Positions 33,212 to 42,165 are shown, counted from the stretch's first letter. The stretch is DNA of 64,000 bases from CPC320 sp002684375 (GCA_965662545.1 CBFIHZ010000001.1:62001-126000); one strand, 5' to 3'. Numbers and translations are program-made. The notes: generated from the sequence alone by a model not told the origin.

Positions 33212-34249
33212 TTAGACTGTTTCTGTGATTTTTGTAAGATGGCGTGGCGCATCCGGGTCTATCTTCATTGATCGTGCGGTGGCTTCAACCATCGCGTAAA
33301 AGCTTGCGATTAAAGGGATGGGGTCTGTCAAAGGATGCCCCGTGCGAACAGAGGGTAAGATATGCGCATGTTTCGCTTGCGGTGAGGTCACGAAAACCGA
33401 CGCCCCTTTTTGGGCCAGTGTGTCTGCAACCTGCACCAAGCTGTCTTCCGCGTGATCTTGTGCCGTGAGCGCAAGAACTGGAAAACCTTGGCCAACAAGG
33501 GATACAGGCCCATGTAAAACCTCGGCTGAAGAATAGGATTCTGCATGTAATTGGCAGGTTTCCTTGAATTTGAGAGCGGCTTCATTTGATATAGCAAGCG
33601 TTGGACCGCGCCCCAAACAAAACAGTGATCCCGGGTTGTTCACGGCGTTGGACAGGGCGGGCCAAAATTCTTGTACTGAATGTTCAAGTAAATCGGGCAG
33701 GTCATGAATTGCTTTTAAAAGGCTTTGATCATTTTTCCATTCTGCCAAGAGCCAAATCAATGAAACCATTGAGGTTACGAATGTTTTTGTGGCAGCAACA
33801 CTTTTTTCGGGGCCGGCATAAAGGGGCAAGCAGTGATTGCTTAGTTGGGCCAGGGGCGAGGTGTGGTCATTGGTAAAGGTGCACGTCAGAGCGCCGGAGG
33901 CACGAGCCGAGCGAACCATTTCCACAATGTCAGGGCTTTTGCCCGATTGAGATACCGCGATGCAGGCGCTTCCGGCAAGGTGTAAACTGCGTTTGTAAAT
34001 CGACGCCACAGATGGGCCTATAGACGCCACGGGCAACCCCAATGACAATTCGCTCGCATATTTGAGATAGGTCGCGGCATGGTCCGATGATCCGCGTGCA
34101 ACGCTGGTCAAAAACGCCGGATTACAATCACGCAAGCCAGCGGCCGTTTGCTTCATATTCGCAGCACCATGGGTTAAAAGACGATCAACAGCAGAGGGAA
34201 TTTCATCGATTTCCCGGCGCATTTGAGTGACTTGGTGGGCCATGAACAT
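33212..34249 (-). CDS. SIS-domain glucosamine-6-phosphate deaminase/isomerase-like
   Basis: A 345-residue double-SIS protein resembling AgaS/NagB-II and the isomerase half of GlmS, predicted to deaminate glucosamine-6-phosphate to fructose-6-phosphate. The first SIS domain shows VARGSSDHAATYLKY and ISQSGKSPDIV-like sugar phosphate loops (AVSQSGKSPD, about 100-110). The second has LGRGPTLAISNEAALKFKETCQLHAESYSSAEVLHGP, including the catalytic Glu of this group. There is no glutaminase domain, which excludes GlmS. The start at 34249 has AAAGGA upstream and lies 1 nt after the GntR stop. Confidence 0.87.
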   Translation of the reverse strand: MFMAHQVTQMRREIDEIPSAVDRLLTHGAANMKQTAAGLRDCNPAFLTSVARGSSDHAATYLKYASELSLGLPVASIGPSVASIYKRSLHLAGSACIAVSQSGKSPDIVEMVRSARASGALTCTFTNDHTSPLAQLSNHCLPLYAGPEKSVAATKTFVTSMVSLIWLLAEWKNDQSLLKAIHDLPDLLEHSVQEFWPALSNAVNNPGSLFCLGRGPTLAISNEAALKFKETCQLHAESYSSAEVLHGPVSLVGQGFPVLALTAQDHAEDSLVQVADTLAQKGASVFVTSPQAKHAHILPSVRTGHPLTDPIPLIASFYAMVEATARSMKIDPDAPRHLTKITETV

Positions 34250-34250
34250 T

Positions 34251-35009
34251 TTATTCCTTTGCAAGGCGAAGTTCTGCTACAAAATTGTAAGCGTCTCCGC
34301 GATAAATAGACTTTGTGAATTCAGCAATGCGCCCGTCTGGCAAATAAGACGTGCGCTCAATTTTCAATCCTGCGCGCCCCGGCTCAACTTGGAGAAGTTC
34401 GGCGTCTTTTGGTCCCAGATTGATGGCGGAAATCTTTTGCAAAGCACGCACGGGACGCAGCCCTGCCTCCTCCAGTGTGGCATAAAGTGATGAGCCAACG
34501 ATAAGCGGGTTTGGTAAGATGCTTATTGGTAAAGCGGCGCGTTCAATCGCCATTGGGTTACCTCCTGCGATGCGCAATCGGACAACACGCGTAACCGAGG
34601 CGTCAGGCGTAAGACCTAAAGTGATCACCTCATCCGGCGAGGGCATGAAAAGACCGCGTTCCAGCCAATGCGACGATGAGTTTAGGCCGCGTCGGGACAT
34701 GTCTTCTGTGAACGATGTCAAGCGCGATAGAGACTGTTCAATTTTCGGGGTATGTATCGCAATGAAGGATCCTGACCCGTGCTTCTGGATAATAAGCCCA
34801 TCTTTGGCCAAAGCTTGAATGGCTTTGCGCACGGTGACGCGTGACAGGGTGGTTATCGTGGCGATTTCACGTTCTGGTGGCAGAGGATTCCCCGGTGATA
34901 ATACGGCTTGATCAACGCTGTCTGAAATGCGCTGTCGCAACTGCAAATATCGCGGTCCACCATCTTCCCGAAGCCAAAGGTCAGGGGCAAGGAAATTTGT
35001 AATCGTCAT
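34251..35009 (-). CDS. GntR/UTRA-family regulator of amino-sugar genes
   Basis: A 252-residue HutC/NagR-type regulator. The N-terminal winged helix reads LPPEREIATITTLSRVTVRKAIQALAKDGLIIQKHGSGSF (about 43-83), and a UTRA effector domain follows, ending in SIYRGDAYNFVAELR. I use the ATG at 35009; a GTG 9 nt upstream is possible. It overlaps by ATGA with a 46-codon reading frame upstream and is followed 1 nt later by the deaminase gene. NagR-like proteins sense glucosamine-6-P or GlcNAc-6-P, which fits nagA and murQ on either side. It probably controls both divergent operons. Confidence 0.88.
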   Translation of the reverse strand: MTITNFLAPDLWLREDGGPRYLQLRQRISDSVDQAVLSPGNPLPPEREIATITTLSRVTVRKAIQALAKDGLIIQKHGSGSFIAIHTPKIEQSLSRLTSFTEDMSRRGLNSSSHWLERGLFMPSPDEVITLGLTPDASVTRVVRLRIAGGNPMAIERAALPISILPNPLIVGSSLYATLEEAGLRPVRALQKISAINLGPKDAELLQVEPGRAGLKIERTSYLPDGRIAEFTKSIYRGDAYNFVAELRLAKE

Positions 35010-35146
35010 GATGCGCACCCGTTGCGTTCAGCGCAGCGCAACTGGTCCTGCTGTGGTGGTGCAATAATAGGAGCTTCTGCCAAAGCAATGCCGCCATGGT
35101 GGACATTCGCAAGAAGCTCATTTTCGGTCAGGTTAATCCCATTCAT
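35006..35146 (-). CDS. Predicted 46-aa leader ORF coupled to gntR
   Basis: A short frame starts at the ATG at 35146 and ends in a TGA that overlaps the ATG of the GntR gene. AGG lies a few nt upstream as a ribosome binding site. The peptide (starting MNGINLTENELLANVHHGG) has 46 residues, no membrane segment and no recognised family. Being the first frame of the nag operon, it may be a leader that couples translation into gntR, or the remnant of a longer gene. Supported only by position and overlap. Confidence 0.4.
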   Translation of the reverse strand: MNGINLTENELLANVHHGGIALAEAPIIAPPQQDQLRCAERNGCAS

Positions 35147-35148
35147 AA

Positions 35149-35276
35149 AATACCTTTATAATACCTATTTGTAAATGAAAAGTGTTTTTGGCTGAATTTG
35201 CGAAATTATACGCTTTTATAGCGATTATTTCTTTACTTTTGATATTATAATAGACAAAAGATAGTAAAGTGGTATT
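35149..35276. promoter_or_regulatory. Divergent promoter region with repeated GGTATT half-sites
   Basis: AATACC occurs at 35149-35154 and 35160-35165 (11-nt spacing, one helix turn), and the complement GGTATT at 35271-35276 on the murQ side. A TATAAT box at 35246-35251 suits murQ transcription. The repeated hexamer is a candidate GntR-regulator half-site. The ligand is inferred. Confidence 0.4.
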
Positions 35277-35298
35277 GTATTGGAGTTAGGAGAATCAA

Positions 35299-36198
35299 AT
35301 GCTGTTAAGAGAAACTGAAATGCAACCGGGGCCACAGGCCTGTATCGACACCATGTCAGTTGAGGATGCGGGGCACGCCTTGATTGCGGCCCAAGAAAAG
35401 GCTGTTCGTGCGGTCAATTCAGCAATGCCGCAACTTCGTCAGGCGGCTGAACTGGCTGCGGATACTCTGTGTTCAGGGGGGGCCGTCAATTATGTTGCGG
35501 CCGGGAGCTCGGGGTTAATGGCGTTGTCTGACGGAGTTGAATTGCCCGGAACGTTTGGTATTGCCCAGGAACAAATTAGAATTTTCATGGCAGGAGGGGT
35601 GCCCATTGATGGCGAAATGGCGGCTGAAATAGAAGATGACTTGTCAGGTGCTGATGATATTGTTGATCGCTTAGGAATAGATGATCTGGTGATCGCGCTG
35701 AGCGCCAGTGGCAGCACGCCCTATTCATGCGAGATCGCCAAAAAGGCACATGCCAAAGGGATCAAAGTTATTGCCATTACCAACAACCCGGCAACGCCTC
35801 TGTTGGATCTTGCGGATGTGGCAATCGTCTTGCCCACTCGCGCTGAAGTATTGGCGGGTTCCACTCGACTTGGTGCTGGTACCGCGCAGAAGGTTGCTCT
35901 CAACGTCATTTCAACATTGGCTGCCGTGCAATTGGGCCATGTTTTTCAAGGTATGATGGTAAACTTAAAAGCAGATAACGCAAAGCTTCGGGGCCGGGCT
36001 GTCGGCATTGTGGCAAATATTGCAAGTGTTTCCGAACACGAGGCAGAGCGCGCCTTCATCGCGTCGGCCCGCGACCTCAAACTTGCTGTCTTATTGGCCA
36101 AAGGCTGTGATGCGGCGACAAGCAAAAGTTTGCTGGCAGAACATCAAGGCCGGTTGGGGGGGTGTCTTGGTGCGCTAGAAAACCTGCAAAAAGCATAA
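35299..36198 (+). CDS. murQ: N-acetylmuramic acid 6-phosphate etherase
   Basis: Splits the lactyl ether of MurNAc-6-phosphate to give GlcNAc-6-phosphate and D-lactate, for recycling or use of peptidoglycan fragments. The 299-residue SIS-fold protein has VAAGSSGLMALSDGVELPGTFG with catalytic Glu81, LSASGSTPYSCE as the sugar phosphate loop, and the hallmark AGSTRLGAGTAQKVALNVIST (about 187-207). AGGAG precedes the ATG. It opens the plus-strand operon with the ABC importer and Gfo/Idh enzyme. Its product is the substrate of nagA, which ties the two divergent operons together. Confidence 0.92.
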   Translation: MLLRETEMQPGPQACIDTMSVEDAGHALIAAQEKAVRAVNSAMPQLRQAAELAADTLCSGGAVNYVAAGSSGLMALSDGVELPGTFGIAQEQIRIFMAGGVPIDGEMAAEIEDDLSGADDIVDRLGIDDLVIALSASGSTPYSCEIAKKAHAKGIKVIAITNNPATPLLDLADVAIVLPTRAEVLAGSTRLGAGTAQKVALNVISTLAAVQLGHVFQGMMVNLKADNAKLRGRAVGIVANIASVSEHEAERAFIASARDLKLAVLLAKGCDAATSKSLLAEHQGRLGGCLGALENLQKA

Positions 36199-36232
36199 TT
36201 CATAACCATAAATTTTTCATAGGGAGACTAAA

Positions 36233-37489
36233 ATGACCAGACTTAGAATGACGAATATGATAGGAGCAATTATGCTCTCGGGTGGCACAGCCGCCATGGC
36301 CGAAGATGTCCATTTGACCATCGAAAGCTGGCGCAACGATGATCTTATCATATGGCAAGATAAGATAATTCCAGCTTTTGAAGCTGATAACCCTACCATT
36401 AAAGTGAAGTTCACCCCCTCTGCACCGACCGAATATAATGCAGTTTTGAATTCTAAACTGGACGCAGGATCGGCTGGTGACATCATTACATGCCGCCCCT
36501 TTGATGCGTCCTTGGCTCTTTATAAAGCTGGTCACTTGGCAGATATCACCAATATACAGGGTATGAATAACTTTGCTGCAGTTGCAAAATCAGGCTGGAG
36601 CACAGACGACGCCACTGTTCAGTATTGTGTGCCGATGGCCTCTGTCATTCACGGGTTTATCTATAACAAGGAGGCGTTTGCCGAGCTGGATTTAACCAAG
36701 CCCAAAACCGAGACTGACTTTTTTGCTTTATTGGAGAAAATCAAAGCTGACGGGACGTATATTCCCATGGCTATGGGAACGAATGATCAGTGGGAAGCCT
36801 CTACGATGGGTTATAATAATATTGGCCCAAATTATTGGAAGGGCGAAGAGGGCCGCTTGGCACTGTTGGAGGGAGACCAAAGGCTGACGGACGAAACGTG
36901 GGTTGCACCCTTCCGTCACCTTGCAAAATGGGGAGCCTATCTGGGGGATGGTTTTGAGGCACAAACCTATCCCGATAGTCAAAATCTGTTCACTTTGGGG
37001 CGGGCGGCAATTTATCCGTCTGGATCTTGGGAAATCTCTGGTTTCAACGCGCAGGCGGAGTTCGAAATGGGAGCCTTTTATCCTGCGGTCGCGCAGGCTG
37101 GCGACACCTGTTATATCTCGGATCACACCGATATCGGTATTGGCATGAATGCCAAAACGGCGCACCCTGAAGCAGCTATTAAGTTTTTAAACTGGGTTGC
37201 ATCGGCTGAGTTTGCGACCCTTTATGCCAACGCATTGCCAGGTTTCTTCCCCCTGTCTTCGGCACCGGTCGAATTGGAAGATCCGCTGGCGCAAGAATTT
37301 ATTTCATGGCGCAGCGAATGTGAAAGCACAATTCGGTCTACTTTTCAGCGTTTATCTCGTGGCACGCCGAACCTTGAAAACGAGACTTGGAATGCTGCAG
37401 TGGCCGTAATCAAGGGGTTGGAAAGCCCAGAAGATGCTGGTGCACGTCTGCAGGCGGGGCTCGAAAAGTGGTATGCACCGCACCAGTAG
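36233..37489 (+). CDS. ABC sugar importer substrate-binding protein
   Basis: A 418-residue periplasmic binding protein of the carbohydrate uptake transporter-1 type. A signal peptide (about 1-23, ending TAAMAEDV) precedes VHLTIESWRNDDLIIWQDKIIPAFEADNP. GRAAIYPSGSWEISGFN is the conserved hinge motif of this family. GGGAG lies before the ATG. Context (murQ, nagA, GntR) points to an amino sugar or peptidoglycan or chitin oligosaccharide as ligand, an inference. A long stem-loop separates it from the permease genes. Confidence 0.88.
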   Translation: MTRLRMTNMIGAIMLSGGTAAMAEDVHLTIESWRNDDLIIWQDKIIPAFEADNPTIKVKFTPSAPTEYNAVLNSKLDAGSAGDIITCRPFDASLALYKAGHLADITNIQGMNNFAAVAKSGWSTDDATVQYCVPMASVIHGFIYNKEAFAELDLTKPKTETDFFALLEKIKADGTYIPMAMGTNDQWEASTMGYNNIGPNYWKGEEGRLALLEGDQRLTDETWVAPFRHLAKWGAYLGDGFEAQTYPDSQNLFTLGRAAIYPSGSWEISGFNAQAEFEMGAFYPAVAQAGDTCYISDHTDIGIGMNAKTAHPEAAIKFLNWVASAEFATLYANALPGFFPLSSAPVELEDPLAQEFISWRSECESTIRSTFQRLSRGTPNLENETWNAAVAVIKGLESPEDAGARLQAGLEKWYAPHQ

Positions 37490-37506
37490 CCCGGCCAATA
37501 ATAACA

Positions 37507-37540
37507 TTTGCACCGACCCTTTTGGGCGGGCCGGTGCAAA
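37507..37540 (+). promoter_or_regulatory. Stem-loop between sugar-binding protein and permease genes
   Basis: TTTGCACCG pairs with CGGTGCAAA (9 bp), continued after one mismatch by CCC/GGG, around an 8-nt loop. It lies 18 nt after the binding-protein stop and has no T-run. It probably protects the upstream mRNA and sets a lower level for the permeases. Confidence 0.65.
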
Positions 37541-37698
37541 CCTACACCCAGATTTACGTCGACATCGAATGTGCCAATGACACCCGCTGCACTGATCTGA
37601 ATTCTGCGGAAGCACCATAGAGCAATGGCATCAGTCACCGCTCAAAATGCAAACTCGATTTCAACCCGATCGAATTGCCTAACGTCTTGGAAAAATTA

Positions 37699-38625
37699 AT
37701 GCCAAAGTTTAAGAAACAAAGCAAAACCAGATGGCATATCGGGGTATTTTTGGCCCCTGCAATTTTCATCTATACTGCCGTAATGATCTATCCGTTGTTC
37801 AATACTTTGCGGTTGGCACTTTTTACCAAAGTAGATCAAACGCGTCTGTATGTGGGGTTGGAGAATTTTCAGACCCTTTTCGGTGACCCAATTTGGTCTG
37901 ATCAATTTTGGAATGCGCTGGGCAATAACCTGTGGTTTTTTATGATCCATATGCTGGTGCAGAACCCGATTGGCATTGCCTTGGCCGCAATCTTGAGCCA
38001 CCCTACCTTGCGTTTTTCCAGCTTTTACCGCACAGCAATTTTCATCCCAACCATGTTGTCTTTCGTGATTGTCGGCTTTGCATGGAAATTGATCCTGTCG
38101 CCTATCTGGGGTATCGCACCGGGCCTTTTGGATTTTGTCGGGTTGAAATCACTCTATGCGCCATGGCTTGGAAAAGAGGCCTACGCTTTAACGACGCTCT
38201 CCTTGATCTCGGTTTGGCAGTTTGTCGGAATCCCAATGATGCTGATCTATGCGGCGCTGTTGTCGATCCCAGATGAAATCCTAGAGGCGGCAGAGGTCGA
38301 TGGTATCACGGGGTTTTCCGCATTTTGGAAAATTAAACTGCCGCTTATTCTGCCCTCTATAGGGATCATCTCTATCCTGACATTTGTGGCTAATTTTAAC
38401 GCGTTTGACCTGATCTATGCTGCTCAGGGCGCGCTGGCGGGCCCTAATTTCAGCACCGATATTTTAGGGACTTTCATGTATCGGACCTTCTTTGGTTTTC
38501 AGTTGCAACTAGGAGATCCGCATATGGGTTCTGCCATTGCCTCGGCCATGTTCGCAATCATCCTGATTGGGGTCTGCTTTTACCTTTTCGGGGTTCAAAG
38601 CCGTATGCGCCGGTACCAGTTTTGA
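37699..38625 (+). CDS. ABC sugar transporter permease (MalF/UgpA type)
   Basis: A 308-residue inner-membrane permease with six predicted segments, beginning at about residues 14-34. The cytoplasmic EAA loop is visible as EAAEVDGITGFSAFWKIKLPLILPSI (about 207-232), the contact site for the ATPase. I prefer the ATG at 37699 with GGAAA upstream; a TTG at 37675 is in frame. It is followed by the second permease with 10 nt between them. Its function follows from the partner genes. Confidence 0.9.
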   Translation: MPKFKKQSKTRWHIGVFLAPAIFIYTAVMIYPLFNTLRLALFTKVDQTRLYVGLENFQTLFGDPIWSDQFWNALGNNLWFFMIHMLVQNPIGIALAAILSHPTLRFSSFYRTAIFIPTMLSFVIVGFAWKLILSPIWGIAPGLLDFVGLKSLYAPWLGKEAYALTTLSLISVWQFVGIPMMLIYAALLSIPDEILEAAEVDGITGFSAFWKIKLPLILPSIGIISILTFVANFNAFDLIYAAQGALAGPNFSTDILGTFMYRTFFGFQLQLGDPHMGSAIASAMFAIILIGVCFYLFGVQSRMRRYQF

Positions 38626-38635
38626 GGACCCTGTC

Positions 38636-39475
38636 ATGACTACCATTTATAAAAATAGATTGAATACCCTTGCCGCCCATAGTGGCCTGATCTTATACAC
38701 CTGCATCGTGTTGTTCCCAGTATTTGTGGTAGTGATCAACAGTTTTAAAACCCGCAAGGCGATCTTTAGAGACCCGCTTGCTTTGCCCAATTCTGAAAGT
38801 TTTTCGCTGATTGGGTATGAAACTGTGCTCAAGCAGGGTGATTTTTTTCTCTATTTTCAAAATTCGATGATTGTGACCGTTGTATCATTATTCTTTATCC
38901 TAATATTTGGGGCGATGGCCGCCTTTGCACTGGCCGAATATCGTTTCAAAGGTAATTTTCTGACCGGCCTTTATCTGGCTTTGGGTATTATGATCCCGAT
39001 CCGTCTTGGCACCGTCGCGATCCTTGAGTTGATGGTGCAAACCGGTTTGGTTAACACGCTTTGGGCTCTGATCCTTGTTTATACAGCACAGGGTTTGCCA
39101 TTGGCCGTGTTTATTTTGTCAGAATTCATGAAGCAGGTCTCTCAAGACTTAAAGGACGCTGGCCGCGTGGATGGTCTAAGTGAATATCGCATCTTTTACC
39201 GACTCGTGCTGCCACTTATGCGCCCCGCGATGGCGACGGTGGCCGTGTTTAACATGATCCCGATTTGGAATGATTTGTGGTTTCCTTTGATCCTTGCGCC
39301 AGCCGAAGAAGTGAAAACCCTGACCTTGGGAAGCCAGGTCTTCATCGGCCAATTTGTCACCGACTGGAATGCGGTGCTCTCCGCGCTTTCTCTGGCGATT
39401 TTGCCAGCTCTGGGGCTCTATGTCATTTTTTCGCGTCAATTGATCCGCGGCATTACTTCGGGGGCGGTTAAATGA
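38636..39475 (+). CDS. ABC sugar transporter permease (MalG/UgpE type)
   Basis: The second permease of the system, 279 residues with six predicted membrane segments. The EAA-like loop is KDAGRVDGLSEYRIFYRLVLPLMRPAM (about 177-203), and the downstream WNDLWFPLIL segment is typical of MalG-type subunits. The start at 38636 has GAGG upstream; the open frame before it overlaps the first permease gene. Its stop overlaps the next gene by ATGA. Confidence 0.9.
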   Translation: MTTIYKNRLNTLAAHSGLILYTCIVLFPVFVVVINSFKTRKAIFRDPLALPNSESFSLIGYETVLKQGDFFLYFQNSMIVTVVSLFFILIFGAMAAFALAEYRFKGNFLTGLYLALGIMIPIRLGTVAILELMVQTGLVNTLWALILVYTAQGLPLAVFILSEFMKQVSQDLKDAGRVDGLSEYRIFYRLVLPLMRPAMATVAVFNMIPIWNDLWFPLILAPAEEVKTLTLGSQVFIGQFVTDWNAVLSALSLAILPALGLYVIFSRQLIRGITSGAVK

Positions 39476-40500
39476 GGGCTCTCGTCGTGGGTTTGGGAAA
39501 CATGGGCCGCAGTCATGCCTTGGCGTTGCATCGAAACACCGGCGCCGTGCTGGTCGGCTTGGTCAACCGATCACCTGTTGATCTACCGCCGGCCCTTAAA
39601 CACTATCCGATTTTTGAAAGTTTTTCGACTGCCTTGCTTGCAACCAGACCTGATCTTGTCTGTATTGCAACTTATTCCGATAGCCATGCCACGCTTGCGA
39701 TTGCCGCGCTTGAGGCAGGCGCCCATGTGTTTGTAGAAAAACCATTGGCGACCTCACTGGCCGAGGCGCAGCGTGTCGTTGCCAAAGCCCAAGACACCGG
39801 ACGCAAGTTGGTTGTTGGCTATATCTTGCGCCATCATCCGTCTTGGCAATGCCTGATCGCCCAAGCGCGCGAACTCGGTGGCCCATATGTGTTTCGCATG
39901 AACCTGAATCAGCAATCCGCGGGAGCAGCCTGGGCCACACATAAAACCCTGATGCAGACGACATCGCCGATTGTGGATTGCGGGGTCCATTATATTGATG
40001 TGATGTGCCAGATTACTGACGCTAAACCGCTTCGGGTGACAGGTATCGGGTTGCGACTGACTGACGAAATTGCCGCCGATATGTATAACTATGGCCAGTT
40101 TCAGATTGCGTTCGACGATGAGTCCGTCGGTTGGTACGAAGCCGGTTGGGGCCCAATGATGTCCGAAACCGCTTTTAATGTAAAAGATGTGGTGTCACCG
40201 AACGGGTCGGTTTCTTTGGTTGCCGCTAATTGTGCGCGGTCAGATGCCGTGGAGGATCATACCAGAGCCGATGGCATTCTCGTTCATACGCGCGGGAGTG
40301 ATCAACATATAAAAATACCCGCAGAACCAGATCATCAAACGCTTTGTGATACAGAGCAGGCCTTTGTTTTGAAAGCTATTGAGCAGGATCTAAACTTGGA
40401 ACGTCATATGAATGATGCCGTGCAATCACTCCGTATTTGTCTGGCGGCGGATCAAAGTATTCGAACCAAAAAAACCGTTGAATTAGGAGATATATTATGA
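39472..40500 (+). CDS. Gfo/Idh/MocA family oxidoreductase
   Basis: A 342-residue NAD(P)-dependent sugar dehydrogenase-like protein. The Rossmann motif is VVGLGNMGRSHALAL (residues 5-19), the cofactor and catalytic EKPLA motif is near 93-97, and VDCGVHYIDVM (about 169-179) supplies the active-site Asp/His. It is embedded between the permease and ATPase genes with 4-nt overlaps on both sides, so it is made with the transporter. It may oxidise the imported sugar or an intermediate. Relatives also cleave glycosides by an oxidation-elimination route. The exact substrate is unknown. Confidence 0.87.
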   Translation: MRALVVGLGNMGRSHALALHRNTGAVLVGLVNRSPVDLPPALKHYPIFESFSTALLATRPDLVCIATYSDSHATLAIAALEAGAHVFVEKPLATSLAEAQRVVAKAQDTGRKLVVGYILRHHPSWQCLIAQARELGGPYVFRMNLNQQSAGAAWATHKTLMQTTSPIVDCGVHYIDVMCQITDAKPLRVTGIGLRLTDEIAADMYNYGQFQIAFDDESVGWYEAGWGPMMSETAFNVKDVVSPNGSVSLVAANCARSDAVEDHTRADGILVHTRGSDQHIKIPAEPDHQTLCDTEQAFVLKAIEQDLNLERHMNDAVQSLRICLAADQSIRTKKTVELGDIL

Positions 40501-41498
40501 CGGCTTTAGAGCTTGAAAACGTTGGTAAATCATTCGGCGCGGTCGAGGTTCTGAAGGCCATCGATCTAACGGTAGAAGAAGGTGAGTTTGTCGTTTTTAT
40601 CGGGCCTTCCGGATGTGGAAAATCGACGTTATTGCGGGTTATTGCCGGTTTGGAAGAGGTGTCAGACGGTACGGTCAGGATCGGGGGCGATGTTGTTAAC
40701 CTTACCCCACCAGCCAAGCGCGGCATTGCGATGGTGTTTCAATCCTATGCGCTCTATCCGCATCTGAGTGTGCGCGACAACATGGCGCTTGGGCTCAAGC
40801 AGGAGAACCAGCCAAAAGACGTGATCGACGAGCGGATAAACAAAACTGTTGAGATGCTGAGTCTCGGTCCATACGTTGACCGTCGACCATCTGATCTTTC
40901 TGGGGGACAACGTCAGAGGGTGGCAATTGGCCGAGCGATCGTTCGTGAACCAAAGTTGTTTTTGTTTGACGAGCCACTGTCTAATCTGGATACAGCGCTG
41001 CGTGCCAATACGCGGATTGAGATTGCCGATCTACATCGCAAGCTCAAGACCAGTATGATTTATGTCACCCATGATCAGACCGAAGCTATGACACTTGCTG
41101 ATAAGATTGTAGTGCTTCGCGCAGGTAAAATCGAACAAATTGGTACGCCGATGGAGCTTTACAACAATCCGTGCAATCAATTTGTGGCAGGTTTTTTGGG
41201 TGCGCCTGCGATGAATTTTTTCCATGACACCATGCCCGATGTACCCGGTAGCGTCACCCTTGGTATCCGACCCGAACACCTCAGGCTGGTAGAGGACGGC
41301 CCGCTTTGGGGCAAGATTGTCTATGTGGAACAATTGGGGGGGGATACAAATATTTTGGTTAAAATTACTGAGGGCGAAAGCCTCATCGTGCGGCTTTTTG
41401 GACAGCATGAATTTCATATCGGGCGCCATATTCATCTTGATTACGACGCTGAGAATGTATTCCATTTTGACAAGGCTCAAAATCGCATTTTTGTTTGA
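40497..41498 (+). CDS. ABC sugar transporter ATPase (MsmK/UgpC type)
   Basis: A 333-residue ATP-binding subunit energising the preceding permeases. It has Walker A GPSGCGKST (about 36-44), the signature LSGGQRQRVAIGRA (about 134-147), Walker B LFLFDEPLSNLD (about 154-165) and the H-loop THDQTEA. A C-terminal MOP/TOBE domain contains LGIRPEHLRL. It overlaps the Gfo/Idh stop by ATGA and ends the operon. Confidence 0.93.
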   Translation: MTALELENVGKSFGAVEVLKAIDLTVEEGEFVVFIGPSGCGKSTLLRVIAGLEEVSDGTVRIGGDVVNLTPPAKRGIAMVFQSYALYPHLSVRDNMALGLKQENQPKDVIDERINKTVEMLSLGPYVDRRPSDLSGGQRQRVAIGRAIVREPKLFLFDEPLSNLDTALRANTRIEIADLHRKLKTSMIYVTHDQTEAMTLADKIVVLRAGKIEQIGTPMELYNNPCNQFVAGFLGAPAMNFFHDTMPDVPGSVTLGIRPEHLRLVEDGPLWGKIVYVEQLGGDTNILVKITEGESLIVRLFGQHEFHIGRHIHLDYDAENVFHFDKAQNRIFV

Positions 41499-41591
41499 GT
41501 TACTGTGGATAAATCGGCGCACAACGCAGGTTATGGTTTGGGGCGTGGGGTAGGTGCATCGACGGGCCCTTTTTTATACGCAAATATCCTA

Positions 41592-41603
41592 CAGTATATA
41601 CTG
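41592..41603. repeat. 12-bp perfect palindrome
   Basis: CAGTATATACTG is fully self-complementary and lies in the 225-nt gap after the sugar ATPase gene. It may be a binding site. There is no gene start close by. Confidence 0.35.
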
Positions 41604-41723
41604 CTCAAAGATGTATCACTTGCTCTGGTAAGACGCGAGGTCACCCTAGGGCTCTGTGGTTTAAGCGACCCACGTAAAGCGACATTGAAAAACGCCCGCT
41701 AGGTTTGAAGCGTATACTTGAAA

Positions 41724-41933
41724 TCAGACCTCGAGATCAAAAACAATGATTCCGTCGTATCCACCGACGCACATGCTCACCAATTTGGATCCCAAGGTAA
41801 CATGGTGGGGGTGGCGCTCATAAGCCAGATGCGCGTCGCGGTCTTTGAATGTCACGATAAACCCATCGCCGTAGTCCGCTGACTTATTTTCGAAATCGAG
41901 ATTTGCGCTAAAGCAAAAATCAAGCAGTCCCAT
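41724..41933 (-). pseudogene. Dabb-domain protein, N-terminally truncated
   Basis: The 69-residue frame matches the middle and end of the stress-responsive alpha/beta-barrel (Dabb) family: GLLDFCFSANLDFENKSADYGDGFIVTFKDRDAHLAYERHPHHV then IIVFDLEV. Family members are about 95-105 residues and start with an RHxVLFK strand, which is missing here. In frame, a TAA lies 10 codons upstream next to a run of eight A's, and no good ribosome binding site is seen. Either a truncated remnant or a protein with an unusual start. It lies downstream of the LysR gene on the same strand. Confidence 0.5.
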
Positions 41934-42165
41934 GATGCAAGAATTGCATTTTGATTTTTTTTACGAGAGGGAAGATACTCTCAAAGAAAAGTGATCTTGC
42001 GAAACAGGAACAACAAAAGATGTCTGGGATACGGCTTGGGGTCATATATGGTTTGTTACGTCGCGCACGTCGCTAGTGACCTGTGACCTTGTAAAAGATA
42101 CCTTTGGGTTTCATGGCGAAGCGAGTCTCCCGCTGTGGTCTGCCTGTATGAGGAGAGCTTCAGTC

